Assembly: GCA_023630585.1 (NCBI GenBank)
Contig: CM042545.1
Span: 1,057,415 to 1,121,414 of the forward strand
Origin: Cranoglanis bouderius
Lineage: Eukaryota > Chordata > Actinopteri > Siluriformes > Cranoglanididae
Length of the DNA: 64,000 nucleotides
Direction of reading: 5' to 3'
The translations under genes were made by a program, and so were the position numbers. The notes beneath the pieces are model-generated. The model saw only the letters and a program-made list of their open reading frames with translations, did not search any database and was not told where the DNA came from. Shown in pieces: positions 51,913-62,707 of the stretch (position 1 is the first letter of the stretch; each line of letters opens with the position of its first letter).

Positions 51913-52974
51913 CATAGACGTCATTTGTGGATGGGACGGGTGGGACATGTCCCCACCACTTTTTTCCAAAGTCGATTGTGTCCCACCACTTTTTAAAAGC
52001 CACTGAAAAATAGTTTGCAGAAAGTATGTATAAAAGGAAAACCATCTACAAACCATCATTCTTCATAATATAATTCATACATGTAACAAACTTTATTTGC
52101 GCTGGCCAGAATATCAGCTCTTTATAACGGGATAAACGATGAATAGTAAAACTCGTTGTGAAACTCTCGCGAGAGTGTATTTGCCGCTACTAGAGAGTGG
52201 CTATAGTTTTGTGAGATCTAGCCACACCGGTACCGGTATTCATGGCATTTACATGTGGGGTGGGGGATGGTAACACAAGAGGGAGATTTTATAAAACAAA
52301 ACAAAAAAATTATAATAAAGAAACATTACACAATTTAATGTTTTAATTATTTATTGAATAAAGATATTTAAAACAACTTAAATACGAATTGGCTTTCATT
52401 CATGTTTTACACTAGCTTTTGCCTAGTTCACTAGGTGGGGAGGCAGGCTTTTGCTCTGTTATTTGATTGGATGGGGGAAATTGATGTGGGTGTGAGTCTG
52501 ACGGATGTAATTCTTCCAAGTTCGGCATCACACCTGCTTTAGCTAGCAAGTTGTCCTGGTACTAATAAAAATACATGCAAGTAATTAGTAGTAGAATCTT
52601 AATACACACACAAGAATTGTGCAATTAATGGGTACATTACACTGAGCTGACAGTGTAAAGGTAAGTTCGCTATTTATCTTGGGTGTTTTGATTGGTCTGC
52701 TGTATGACCTTGTTAGGTGTTGTGAAAATATTTTATATAATGTTTTGGTCATTCTGATTTTTATTTGTGATGCATGTGTATATCAAGGCATTGTTGAAAA
52801 GCGGAAATTCAGTGTATTTCCAATTCTAAATCACAGTCCCCAAGTATATTAATTTATTTTTAAAAAAGAGCAAAATGAGTAGTGCGGTAGAGTAGAATGG
52901 TAAGTGCGGTAAGGTAGTTAGTGACCACCACCCATTTTTGTCCCCACCACTTTTCAAACAAAGTGGCGCCAATG
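51913..52974 (-). mobile_element. hAT-like non-autonomous element (1062 bp) with 8-bp target duplication
   Basis: Flanked by GGGACAGG (51905-51912, 52975-52982) inside Gypsy RNase H. Ends CATAGACGTCATTTGT and, inverted, CATTGGCGCCACTTTGT. The 8-bp duplication and CA-start fit the hAT superfamily. Minus strand holds a possible terminal exon (52412-52555) with AATAAA downstream. Confidence 0.8.
52412..52555 (-). CDS. Possible terminal exon inside the hAT-like element
   Basis: After a TATTAGTACCAG acceptor-like site the minus strand is open for 47 codons (DNLLAKAGVMPNLEELHPSD onward, Pro/Ser-rich) and ends at a stop. AATAAA at 52350-52355 is about 57 bp beyond the stop. Could be the last exon of a transposase or of a captured gene. 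No family recognised. Confidence 0.3.
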   Translation of the reverse strand, partial: DNLLAKAGVMPNLEELHPSDSHPHQFPPSNQITEQKPASPPSELGKS

Positions 52975-53132
52975 GGGACAGGCCTCCAGTGGCTCCACCG
53001 CATGAAGGATGCCAATGCACAGATCATTTGCAGGTATCTGGCACTTCAGCCATTTAAGTTTGAGGTGGTCCATAGGCCAGTGGCACAGATGGCTGTGGCG
53101 GATTTCCTTTCTTCAAAAAGGGGGGAAGTGGG

Positions 53133-53324
53133 GGTCTGTGGAAGCGGGGGTGTGGTCGAGTGGCAGTTTGTGAATGGAGGGCAGAATTGGAGAAAGTGAG
53201 TAGTAAGAATTACACACCAGTGTGGAATTTGGCTAATGAATGTTCTGTGCTTCAGTGAGTGGTGGCAAGGAAAAAGAGGGGAGAGATGAGAGCCTCGAGA
53301 AAGCAAGAGTTGAGCTGTGCAGTG

Positions 53325-53369
<45 letters not shown>

Positions 53370-53470
53370 ATTTAAATACTGAAAAGAAAAGAGTGAAACA
53401 GTCACGGCCAATAAAGAGCCTTTTTATTTTCAGTTGTCCCAAGCCTGCCTCCCATTTCCTCATTTCAGAG
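53133..53470 (+). repeat. Probable 3' LTR of the Gypsy remnant with (TG)n
   Basis: The purine tract AAAAAGGGGGGAAGTGGGGG precedes TGTGGAAGCG. A (TG)n tract of about 40 bp (53327-53366) is inside it, and AATAAAG near 53412 gives a polyadenylation signal. Right end not certain. Confidence 0.6.
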
Positions 53471-53552
53471 GTTTTTCAGAAATATCTTTTAAAATGACCC
53501 AGAAAGTGAAAGAGGCTGTAACAAAATATCTTTTAAAAAATAAAAGAAAAAA

Positions 53553-53624
53553 ATGATCATCATCATCATCATCATCATTATTATTAACAACAATAACAAC
53601 AACAACAACAACAATAATAATTAA
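53553..53624. repeat. Compound microsatellite (ATC)n/(ATT)n/(AAC)n
   Basis: CATCATCAT..., TTATTATTA and AACAACAAC runs in succession. Confidence 0.9.
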
Positions 53625-55075
53625 AGCTGCAAGCAGCATTTTCAGGGGCCAAGTCACAGATGCACAACAATTGTTGCAAGTAATCATAAGAAAGCAGAGC
53701 CATAGGCAAAGGGATTCAAGAATGATTTGTAGCCTTACTCATTTGCCAGTCCATTATGGGAGAATGGTTCGGAATATCCTTTGATAACTTTTGTTTAGAC
53801 AGGTCTCAAGATGATGCGAGATAAATTTGGTGAAGATTGGACAAAATTTGGAGGAGCAGCAAAAATGGCACTTAGATGGAAGCATTTTTGGCATGTTATT
53901 TCAACTTTTGACCAGTAAGTGGCACTGTCACAACTGTCACAGATGCCTAACAAGATTTGTGCCAGTTTGCAAGGTCATTGCTGAGATACAGCCTCACTTA
54001 TTCAGGCTGGTCTAAATATGATCTATGATTTGGTGTTGATTTGACATAATTTGTAGGAGGAGTAGCAAAAAAACTGTTTTTGACAAAAAACAAAATAAGT
54101 TGTTACATTTCTTGACCACAAGGTGGCACAGTCATGAAACGTCCATTCAGGGCATCGTCATGAAGATACTGATGAAGTTTCATGATACGTAGATGCATTG
54201 CCGAGATACAACCTCACATCCTGTTTTTTGCATTTTCCAGAGAGTTACAGCAGAATGGTTTTGAATATCAATATTCCTGTGATAACTTTAGTTCAGACAG
54301 GGCTCAAGATGATGTGAGCCAAACTTCATGAAGATTGAACAAAATTTGTAGGAGGAGTAGCAAAAATTGCAATAAGAGATTATATTTATTTATTTATTTA
54401 TTTATTTTTGTCATTGTTACTTTTGACCAGCTGGCATTAAATTTGTTACATAACCTTAGGCCATGGTCCTAAAGATATCTACTAACTAGCTACTAATACT
54501 GACTCTTATGTCATTGCGCAAAGTTGTTGCGAAGATTCAGGACTCACTTCCTCAGATCAAGACTCACTTCCTGTTTGGCAGCTTCTCTGTCAGATTCACT
54601 GGCCCATTATGGACAAACCATTTGGAGTATTTAAAATTCTTTTGATAACTTTTGTGAGGCTTACTCTGAAGATGATGTGTGCCACATTTTGGTGATGATT
54701 CCACAAAGAAAGATGAAAGGAAAAAAAAGTTAGAGTAGTGAAAAAACTGTTTTTGACAAAATCATGGATGCCTGGCTTTTTAATTTTGGACACAAAATTT
54801 TTAATTTTCAAAAGTTATGACCATAAACATACTTCCAGAATAGGCCCAAATTTGACCCAAGGGTGGTGCTATTACGTTGGCAGCGTTTGGCCAAATTTGG
54901 TCAAAGTGTTCCTTAGACCCTCCCCAATCAGTGTGACACATTTCACAACTTTTTACCAGATGGTTCTATGGGCTGCCATATACACCCTAGCCAGAAGAAG
55001 ATGAAGGAGAATAATAATAAGAAAAGGTAGAATAACAGTAGGGTGTCTATGCACCTTCTGTGCTTGGCCCCCTAA
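53625..55075 (+). repeat. Modular dispersed element, GCTGCAAGCAGC start and GGCCCCCTAATAAT end
   Basis: Starts AATTAAAGCTGCAAGCAGCA and ends GTGCTTGGCCCCCTAATAAT. The inside is imperfect repeats, each with GATGATGxGAG, a GAAGATT...ACAAAATTTG and AGGAG(GAGT)AGCAAAA, at about 53812, 54310 and 54672 (a partial copy near 54036). The end motifs are common in fish genomes. No ORF was recognised and the mechanism of spread is unknown to me. Confidence 0.6.
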
Positions 55076-55340
55076 TAATTTGCAAGATCAAAACAAAATT
55101 CAATTCAAAATCCATTAGTTTTTGCAGAAGATAGGAAATGTGTGGGTTAAAAGTACTGTTCTTTTTTTCTGGTCCTTGTATATATGAGCCTTGCAAGCAG
55201 TGAACTTTCTAAACAATCTGGAGCCACTACATCTGGAATACCACATTTTTAAAAAATCACCATTAGGAACAAGAATATGGATTTTCATGTACTGGCAAAA
55301 TGATAACACCAATTCAAAAGCATGATCATAGAACTGTCAC

Positions 55341-56134
55341 TGTTACATAAACTTACGGAAGGGAGGCAGGATGCATGCACAGGGGAAAAGTCAGTTTATT
55401 ATGAATACTCACATTCAAAAGTAAAGGAACTGAAAACAAACCATAATCCATCACAAAAGAGGCAGTAATCCACAAAGAAGTAATCCATATGTTGGTAATG
55501 CAAAAAAGGAGAAAAACACATGACTGAAGAAAAAACAAAAAGGAGCAAACGCACATCACGAGGTTGTTGTATGGGAACCACGAACAATGAGCTAAGGAAG
55601 GGGATCTAGGAAAATAGAACTAGGAAACTATGGTCTGGGAACCATGAACTAGGGGCGAGAGAAAACGAGAAAGAAGCCGGCTTACAGCACATGCTGAGTC
55701 ACACTCAATCTACTCTAATACTCTGCAAGGAAGTGGAAATGGAACGGGGTTTAAATATACAAACACATTAGAGAACAAATGAAGTGAAACACAGAACACC
55801 TGAGACTAATAATAAATCAATAAACAGAAAACCAATGAGAGAATGGGGGCAGAGACATGACATAAACCGGGGAACCAATAAACATAAAGGAGGCGGAGAC
55901 ATGACGTAAACCAAAACACAAGCACATGGTGATATACAGGAGGTGGAGACATGACGTAAACCAAAACACAAGCACATGGTAATACAAACAAAGCGAGAAT
56001 CTATGAATGAAAAGTCCAGTGGGTTTTTGATAATAAAGCTCGCGCTACTCTTCTTGGTAGCGCAAAGCGTGGAACGCGGAAGTGCGCTACTCGCTAGCCT
56101 CTGCTAGCAGCGTAGCGAGAGGGAGATTCTAACA
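55341..56134 (-). repeat. Solo LTR (794 bp) with 5-bp target duplication
   Basis: TGTTACATAAACTT ... GGGAGATTCTAACA, flanked by GTCAC at 55336-55340 and 56135-56139. It has a local duplication (GGAGACATGACGTAAACC twice near 55892 and 55943). Same family as 42308-43084. Confidence 0.92.
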
Positions 56135-56139
56135 GTCAC

Positions 56140-57375
56140 CATAAAATTTTTGTGAACACAAGGGACATTAACAAGTAAGGATGTGAATGCAGTAATCTTA
56201 GGTCATGTGTGCTGTTACACTTCAGAAAAAAGAATGCATGCAAAAATAATGCTTCTTTGTGGTTTTTTATAATGAATTTATATATTGACAAAATAAAATT
56301 GTTCAGTCATTTAATTCTTTGTCCTAAACCTGATTGTTACTTTTTGTAAATTTAGTACAGTGTTCTTACGTCAGCATTGGATTATTCAGAGGTTTCTCCT
56401 GTACAACACTAGGAGGATCAGGCCTGAAGCATTTATTGGGCTTCTTGTGCATTGGGGCAAATGGTTTCTGAGTCAGTATACTGCAGGTTTGATGGTGTGA
56501 GAGTGAAAAGAGGGACAAACACTCCTATGATTAGTTTAAGCTAAGCTAATAAGCTAAATTAGCAACTAGACACCACTCTAAGGTAGCATGTTACAGGCTC
56601 AAAGGGCTCAGAGAGTAAATGAAATGGATACACTTGCCACACTGAGGAGAAAGAATGTGAAAAAATAGGAGTGTGTCACAGCTTTGGAGGACAGAAAAAT
56701 TGTAGCTCTGAGCTTAGTCACAAGCTGCACATGATAGCTCCAAAATCTATAGTCTGGCATGGGCAGAAAGGCGAGTAAATAAAAAAGAAGTGACGTGAAG
56801 GTATTTATAGCAAATACTAAATACCTGTCACTTTGTGACTTTGTTCAAGGTCTCAACATGTGTGTACACACACACTAGAGTACCTCAGGGTGTTAGACCC
56901 CTAGCGGTTAAAAGGAGTGAAATAGAACAACAAAAAAGCATTTCCAAGGGGAAAAAATAGTGCATTTTATCTAGCAAATTTCTAAAACTCTACAGTAATG
57001 TTAGTTTTATGTATCACCTACATTTAATGCCATGGTGACAGCTGTTTTTACACCATGCACTTTGTATTTTTGCATATTCTATAATACAATAATTGTAGTT
57101 TAATGTGAATAAAATCATGATACAATAATATGATCATATTGCGCATAACTTTATTAAACAACCCTCACTGTGAATATGGCTAAGCTGATATTATTTTTTA
57201 AAGAAAGTGTTTGGATCTGTTTTTGCTGCTATGTATTATATTAAATATTTTACTGGACTACACCTATGCTGATTTTACAGTTAGTAAGATTTTTCATTTA
57301 TTGAAACCATGTTAATTTCACAGTTTTGTTTGTGAAACTGTAGTGAACTTGAAGCAGACAGAGGAGTAGAATCTA
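56140..57375. other. AT-rich sequence without recognised features
   Basis: No ORF, repeat or RNA gene recognised. Confidence 0.5.
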
Positions 57376-57660
57376 TATGCGAGTGTTTAAAGTGTCTCGT
57401 CTAAAGACGAGAGGAAATGGAGCGTTCGAAGTGGCTGGTCCTACTCTCTGGAACAATTTACCATCTCATATTAGAACGGCCTCCACTCTACCTGTGTTTA
57501 AATCTAGCCTAAAAACTCATCTTTTTTCTCTGGCGTTTAAAAATTGATTTTGTTATAGTTTTATTATGTGTATTTTTACATTACGCTATTAATATTTTAC
57601 TTATTGTATTTGTGCTATTGACAATGTGCTTTAGAAATAAACTTGAACTTGAACTTGTTT
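57376..57660 (+). pseudogene. L2-like LINE 3' end with (ACTTG)n tail
   Basis: Codes FEVAGPTLWNNLPSHIRTAS and LKTHLFSLAF, then a stop. It ends AAATAAACTTGAACTTGAAC, the simple-repeat tail by which such LINEs are recognised. Confidence 0.8.
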
Positions 57661-57919
57661 ATTGTAGAAAACAACAGTTCCAGGCAGATAATCCAAAACA
57701 TAAGCAAAAGGCGTGATCACAGTCCGGGCAGAGGTCGTAAACACGACCATCAATATGTATCAATAATGCATCAATCAATATCAAACAACTCCAAAACAGT
57801 AATCCAAAAGACAGGCAAGTTAGGTACACATGAGGCAAACAGTGACATGAAAAACGCTCGGTAAGGCAAGATAGAACTGACAATACTTCGCACTGAGTCT
57901 GAGAATCTGCAGAGATAAT

Positions 57920-57983
57920 GAGTATAGTACCAGCTGAGTATAGTACCAGCTGAGTATAGTACCAGCTGAGTATAGTACCAGCT
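57920..57983. repeat. 16-bp tandem repeat, four copies
   Basis: GAGTATAGTACCAGCT repeated four times without mismatch. Confidence 0.95.
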
Positions 57984-57984
57984 G

Positions 57985-58690
57985 AAGTATCACAATACCA
58001 AGTAGTATCACGATACCACGCAATATTGTGTTAATTCATAATTCATATATACAAAATGAACCAAATTTACAGAAATACATAGATATAAATGAAAACAGAC
58101 AAACCAGATTTTCACCTCAATACTTTATTAATGAGAATGAATAACTGGCTGTTGGAATAACTCAAGAACAATCATACAGTTGGCAAGTAACTAATTCAAT
58201 ATGCCACATATTTCATCTATTGTTCCCTAGAGCAATGAAATCATGCAAATAGAAATTGTCCTCAGAGTACTAAGAATGAACACAACATTAGGAATAAATA
58301 ACTGAATTTGGAAATGAACTCGCTTATGATCAAACACAGCTAATTTACACACAGTGGTTAGCATAACGTTGGCTCGCTTACTAGCAAACATGGCTAATTT
58401 TATTATTTACACACAGAGGTTAGCAGAATGTTAGCTTGTGTGGTAGCAAACAGGAAATATTTAAAGATTAAAGTAAAGAATTTAGATTAAATGAAATGTC
58501 ACTAACCTTTGTGTATTCTGCAAAAGCAGTGAGATATGTCGTTTTAGGGAAAATAGTATTAACTGCTGCACATACATTATTTACGGTACTACCGTATTGA
58601 CGATAGTACTGTTTAAAAAATACACTGGCATTGGCAGTATTTTGAAACTTTAGTATTGGGATACTACCGTAGTACCGGTATACTGTGCAA
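57985..58690. mobile_element. Possible hAT-like MITE with palindromic ends
   Basis: The right end (CCGTAGTACCGGTATACTGT followed by GCAACCC) is a known style of fish hAT terminus. The left end near 57985 has related GTATCACGATACC. The inside is AT-rich with a near-duplicate (TTTACACACAG...GGTTAGCA at 58343 and 58403). Confidence 0.4.
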
Positions 58691-58873
58691 CCCAAATGAC
58701 AACCTAGTCAGATAGTAATATAAACTGGTGTTAGTTTTGTTTATCCCTCTAATAAAAACTGTTCCTGCTGATGAACAGTGTGTGTTCTTGGTTTATGCTG
58801 TGTAGTGCAGTATATGACAGGATCTGTGAAGTGAAAAGAAAGGCAGGTTAAAGGTAAATAAAAAGCAGTGCTC

Positions 58874-58874
<1 letters not shown>

Positions 58875-58934
<60 letters not shown>
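58875..58934. repeat. (TG)n(AG)n microsatellite
   Basis: TG run followed by AG run and a G tract. Confidence 0.95.
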
Positions 58935-59365
58935 AGTGAAGGCTAATGAGCCATCAATTTAAAGATTGCTAGTGCAGCCTCTTGTGAGGTGCTCTGTGGT
59001 GGAATGTAAACAATATCCTTTTCTTTGTTCTGAAAATCCTTTTTGTGTCAACTTTTAAAACACATTAAATTCAGCTGCCTCTCCTTTCCTTCCTTTTTCC
59101 TTTCCCTGCTTTTGTCTGCTTTTTTGTCCTCTTTTCCCCCTCCTCCCTTCCTTTCCTCAGACCACAACAACAGAAATTGTATCCGACTTACAAAACATAG
59201 ATTATGTTTGCTAATGAATAGATCCATAATTTATTTGTAATCTATAATTTATTTATAAACTATTTATTATTTAGAATAATTTGGTATAATGAACTTATCT
59301 AATTTATCATTTAAATAATATTCACAATAGTCATCTGGTTTGTTTTATCATTAAGAGTTAAACTC

Positions 59366-59491
<126 letters not shown>

Positions 59492-59541
59492 AGTGGAGGG
59501 TGTTCTTTAGAACCAGTGTGTTGTGCCCTGTGAGAGTGCAG

Positions 59542-59560
59542 TGATGTCATAGTGATGTAA
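59542..59560 (+). promoter_or_regulatory. CRE doublet (CARE-like)
   Basis: TGATGTCA (59542-59549) and TGATGTAA (59553-59560) are separated by 3 bp, so 11 bp centre to centre or about one helical turn. This agrees with the spacing known for paired CARE sites of the mammalian ICER promoter. Confidence 0.7.
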
Positions 59561-59580
59561 ATGCCTTTAACAGTAATCTG

Positions 59581-59581
<1 letters not shown>

Positions 59582-59641
<60 letters not shown>
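59582..59641. repeat. (GA)n microsatellite in crem ICER promoter/5' UTR
   Basis: About 28 GA units immediately downstream of the CRE doublet. Confidence 0.95.
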
Positions 59642-59645
<4 letters not shown>

Positions 59646-59855
59646 AGATGAGAGAGGGGAAAAAGAGAAGAGACTTAAGAGTGTGTCACAAGTCAAACTA
59701 AGAAACCGAGCGAGTGTGAAACCCTCAGCTTCTAAGGCAAACACATTAAAACACAAACTCTCTCTGAGAGAGACAGAGCGGGAAAGGGATACAAGTAGAG
59801 TTGATAGAGATAGGAGATAAACACGGATGCATCACTGGATAATTACACTATAGAT

Positions 59856-59886
59856 ATGGCAGTGACGGGAGACGAAACAGAATCAG
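59856..59886 (+). CDS. crem: crem ICER-type first coding exon (MAVTGDETES)
   Basis: ATG at 59856 codes MAVTGDETES plus one base, then the donor TCAG|GTAAGA. The N-terminus MAVTGDET is that of mammalian ICER, the short CREM repressor made from the internal promoter. The phase (1) joins exactly to the exon at 62464, giving G at the junction, and skips the mammalian gamma-domain exon, which I could not find in between. ICER lacks the activation domain and keeps the bZIP, so it represses CRE genes, including its own promoter. Confidence 0.85.
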
Positions 59887-59888
59887 GT

Positions 59889-59894
59889 AAGAAT

Positions 59895-59950
<56 letters not shown>
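59889..59950. repeat. (GT)n microsatellite at start of crem intron
   Basis: Starts about 10 bp after the exon donor and is about 50 bp long. Confidence 0.95.
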
Positions 59951-59952
<2 letters not shown>

Positions 59953-60312
59953 TTTTAACAGGTTCTCTATCCAGCCCCTAAGAGTATTTAGTTATATTGA
60001 CCTAGTGTTTGTATTAGATTGGTGATGTTGATGGTCAGGCTTTCTTGTTGAATTCTTTTCTTGGCTCTAAGAGATATCATTTACTTAGCCCTTAGAGCCT
60101 GAACAGATCTGCAAAGCTTCCTTTAGCCCAGACTGAATTACAAATGTTTGACCAATAAAGGTATAATGATTAAGTAGGTAATATTTATCCCCCAAGCAGA
60201 AACATTAAAACTTCTGGAGGCAACACTGTTTACTAAATGAAGCACTCAAACCCATGAACCTGAGGAAGACAGTGGAAGAAGAAAGAGGAAGGGGAGGGGA
60301 AGTCTTTTCTGT

Positions 60313-60320
60313 TGACGTCA
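60313..60320 (+). promoter_or_regulatory. Perfect intronic CRE
   Basis: TGACGTCA palindrome 427 bp downstream of the ICER-type exon. Could bind CREB/ATF/ICER; function inferred from the motif only. Confidence 0.45.
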
Positions 60321-60658
60321 GTAAATTTCCTGGAAACTAGTAGAAACAAAGTGTGAGAGCAGTAGAGAGGGGAGGGGAGACAAGAGAAAGGATGCACAGT
60401 GACATAGCTGTGCTGTCACACTGGTAAACACACAAATACAAGTTACAAAAACAAGTACACACACAAATACAAATGCATGTACCATAGGAAGACACTGTTC
60501 AGTGTCACAAGCTGTAAAACCATGTTTTCATGTTTGTTGAACAGTTGGCAGGACATAGTCCATTCATGTTCAGTGTGTTAAATTTAATGCATGGGTCATA
60601 AATTGCTTATAGTTTTTCTAGCATACCAAATGGCTTTTTCTTTCTTTCTTTCTTTCTT

Positions 60659-60730
<72 letters not shown>
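60659..60730. repeat. (GATA)n microsatellite
   Basis: About 17 GATA units preceded by (TTTC)n and followed by (TATG)n. Confidence 0.95.
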
Positions 60731-60742
60731 TGTATGTATGTA

Positions 60743-61712
60743 CAGTATCTCACAAAAGTGAGTACACCCCTCACATTTTTGTAAATATTTTATTATATCT
60801 TTTCATGGGACAACACTGAAGAAATGACACTTTGCTACAATGTAAAGTAGTGAGTGTACAGCTTGTATAACAGTGTAAATTTGCTGTCCCCTCAAAATAA
60901 CTCAACACACAGCCATTAATGTCTAAACCGCTGGCAACAAAAGTGAGTACACCCCTAAGTGAAAATGTCCAAATTGGGCCCAATTAGCCATTTTCCCTCC
61001 CCGGTGTCATGTGACCCAATAGTGTTACAAGGTCTCAGGTGTGAATGGGGAGCAGGTGTGTTAAGTTTGGTGTTATCGCTCTCACGCTCTCTCATACTGG
61101 TCACTGGAAGTTCAACATGGCACCTCATGGCAAAGAACTCTCTGAGGATCTGAAAAAAAGAATTGTTGCTCTACATAAAGATGGCCTAGGCTATAAGAAG
61201 ATTGCCAACACCCTGTGGCGGTGGGAGTGTCATGGTCTGGGGCTGCATGAGTGCTGCTGGCACTGGGGAGCTAATGCCAACATGTACTGTGACATACTGA
61301 AGCAGAGCATGATCCCCTCCCTTCGGAAACTGGGCCACAGGGCAGTATTCCAACATGATAACGAGCCCAAACACTCCTCCAAGACGACCACTGCCTTGCT
61401 AAAGAAGCTGAGGGTAAAGGTGATGGACTGGCCAAGCATGTCTCCAGACCTAAACCCTACTGAGCATCTGTGGGGCATCCTCAAACGGAAGGTGGAGGAG
61501 CGCAAGGTCTCTAACATCCACCAGCTCTGTGATGTCGTCATGGAGGAGTGGAAGAGGACTCCAGTGGCAACCTGTGAAGCTCTGGTGAACTCCATGCCCA
61601 ACAGGGTTAAGGCAGTGCTGGAAAATAATGGTGGCCACGCAAAATATTGACACTTTGGGCCCAATTTGGATATTTTCACTTAGGGGTGTACTCATTCTAA
61701 TTTGTTCTAATT
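60743..61712 (+). mobile_element. Tc1 element in crem intron, 3' TIR truncated
   Basis: 5' end CAGTATCTCACAAAAGTGAG after TA. The left TIR has the direct repeat AAAAGTGAGTACACCCCT at about 60754 and 60939 (IR/DR type). The right TIR breaks off after GGGGTGTACTCATTCTAA, so mobility is lost. Confidence 0.88.
61117..61650 (+). pseudogene. Tc1 transposase with in-frame internal deletion (177 codons)
   Basis: MAPHGKELSEDLKKRIVALH to KKIANTL is the helix-turn-helix start. The frame then jumps to WECHGLGLHECCWHWGAN and keeps the second catalytic Asp (FQHDNEPKHSSK) and the Glu (SPDLNPTEHLW), ending GGHAKY. The region with the first Asp is gone. The whole stays open, which is unusual for a decayed copy, but it cannot catalyse transposition. 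Confidence 0.85.
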
Positions 61713-62463
61713 TCTACAGTAACAGATAATTCACAGAGATGTGTATGGTGGATGGTCCACATAACCTAAACCCAATAAACGATTAAAAAAATTTGTTGCT
61801 AACAAAAAAAAAAAAAAAAAAAAAAATGTAATGATTTATATGGTGAAGCGTTCTGTTAGGCAATGTATATTTAACATTTATTGAATGAGTCTCAAATATA
61901 AGTGCTTTCTAACAGTCAGTATGTTTTCCTCCCCTGGAGTATTCCCGTGAAGAAAACAGGACAGAAGAGTTTGCATTTTCCTGTTTCTCAGTAACATGAC
62001 AATCTGCATTTTTTTTGTCAAATATGATATATTGTTTTAAAATATATATATATATATTTTTTACTTTTTAATAAACTGATTAGAGCTGCACTTTATATCT
62101 TTATAATCTATATAAAGCAAAAATGTCAGTTCTGACATTTTTGTTGAGACATTTGACGTCTTTTTCGTTGAGTTATTTGTTTGTTTATTTATTTATTTTT
62201 TGTCCCATCATCTTTCTTGTGCCCAGGGCTTGTCTTATTTTTACCTAGCAGCATAAGTGTGATGTGTTTGTTTTGTGACTGTTTTTTCTTTTCTTTTTTT
62301 TTTTCTTTTTTTTTTTGCTGTCCAGCTTTTGAAACTACCACATTATTTTTGTACTTAATATGTTTTATCTATTAATTTTTTATCTTTTATTATTTGTGTC
62401 TATTAGAAGTTCATGCATTTTTTGTTTTGTGTGTCTGGGTGGGTGGGCATATAACCACTACAG

Positions 62464-62611
62464 GAGACATACCTGCATATCAGATCCAGTCCCCATCGTC
62501 AGGGCTTCCACATGGTGTGGTCATGGCTGCATCACCAGGGGCAATCCACAGTCCGCAGCAACAAGTAGAGGAGGCCACATGCAAACGAGAGGTTCGCCTG
62601 ATAAAGAACCG
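62464..62611 (+). CDS. crem: crem exon: ICER/CREM pre-bZIP region ending in the basic region
   Basis: Acceptor CCACTACAG|GAGACATACC. Codes GDIPAYQIQSPSSG, GVVMAASPGAIHSPQQQVEE and KREVRLIKNR, matching vertebrate CREM (GDMPTYQIR..., VVMAASPG, HSPQQ, KRELRLMKNR). The donor CCG|GTATGA splits the Arg codon as in CREM/CREB genes. The next exon (rest of basic region and leucine zipper) is outside the window. The protein binds CRE sites as a dimer in the nucleus. Confidence 0.92.
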
Positions 62612-62707
62612 GTATGAAATTAATTTGTGTTTTTAATGTTTGACTTCCTGTTCTGGGTAGACTTCTGCATTATATTAAGTATTTAAGTGCATATGTTAAT
62701 TTGTATA

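Larger units (their letters stand above)
51240..53125 (+). pseudogene. Ty3/Gypsy pol remnant, split by a hAT-like insertion
   Basis: 51270-51500 codes a protease-type segment (YSGCNQTSIHQCLV, then VHRDVHEYMVPVV). After a deletion, 51556-51640 has the RT thumb (FLGLAGYYRRFVPNYLDVTS). RNase H follows (VLSQVVEREERPVLYISHKL) up to 51904. After the insertion (51913-52974) it resumes with LQWLHRMKDANAQI and FEVVHRPVAQMAVADFL. Fingers/palm and integrase are gone. Confidence 0.85.
59500..59855 (+). promoter_or_regulatory. crem: Probable ICER (P2) promoter and 5' UTR of crem
   Basis: Region before the ICER-type first exon. It has a CRE doublet (59542-59560), a long (GA)n tract (59582-59641) and the leader to the ATG at 59856. 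In mammals the ICER promoter carries CRE-like autoregulatory elements in closely spaced pairs, so that cAMP/CREB induces it and ICER represses it. The start site and TATA box are not obvious. Confidence 0.65.

Noticed and set aside
57920..57983. Short regular repeats as a CRISPR-like array
   Set aside because: Directly adjacent 16-bp units with no spacers in a vertebrate sequence; a minisatellite.
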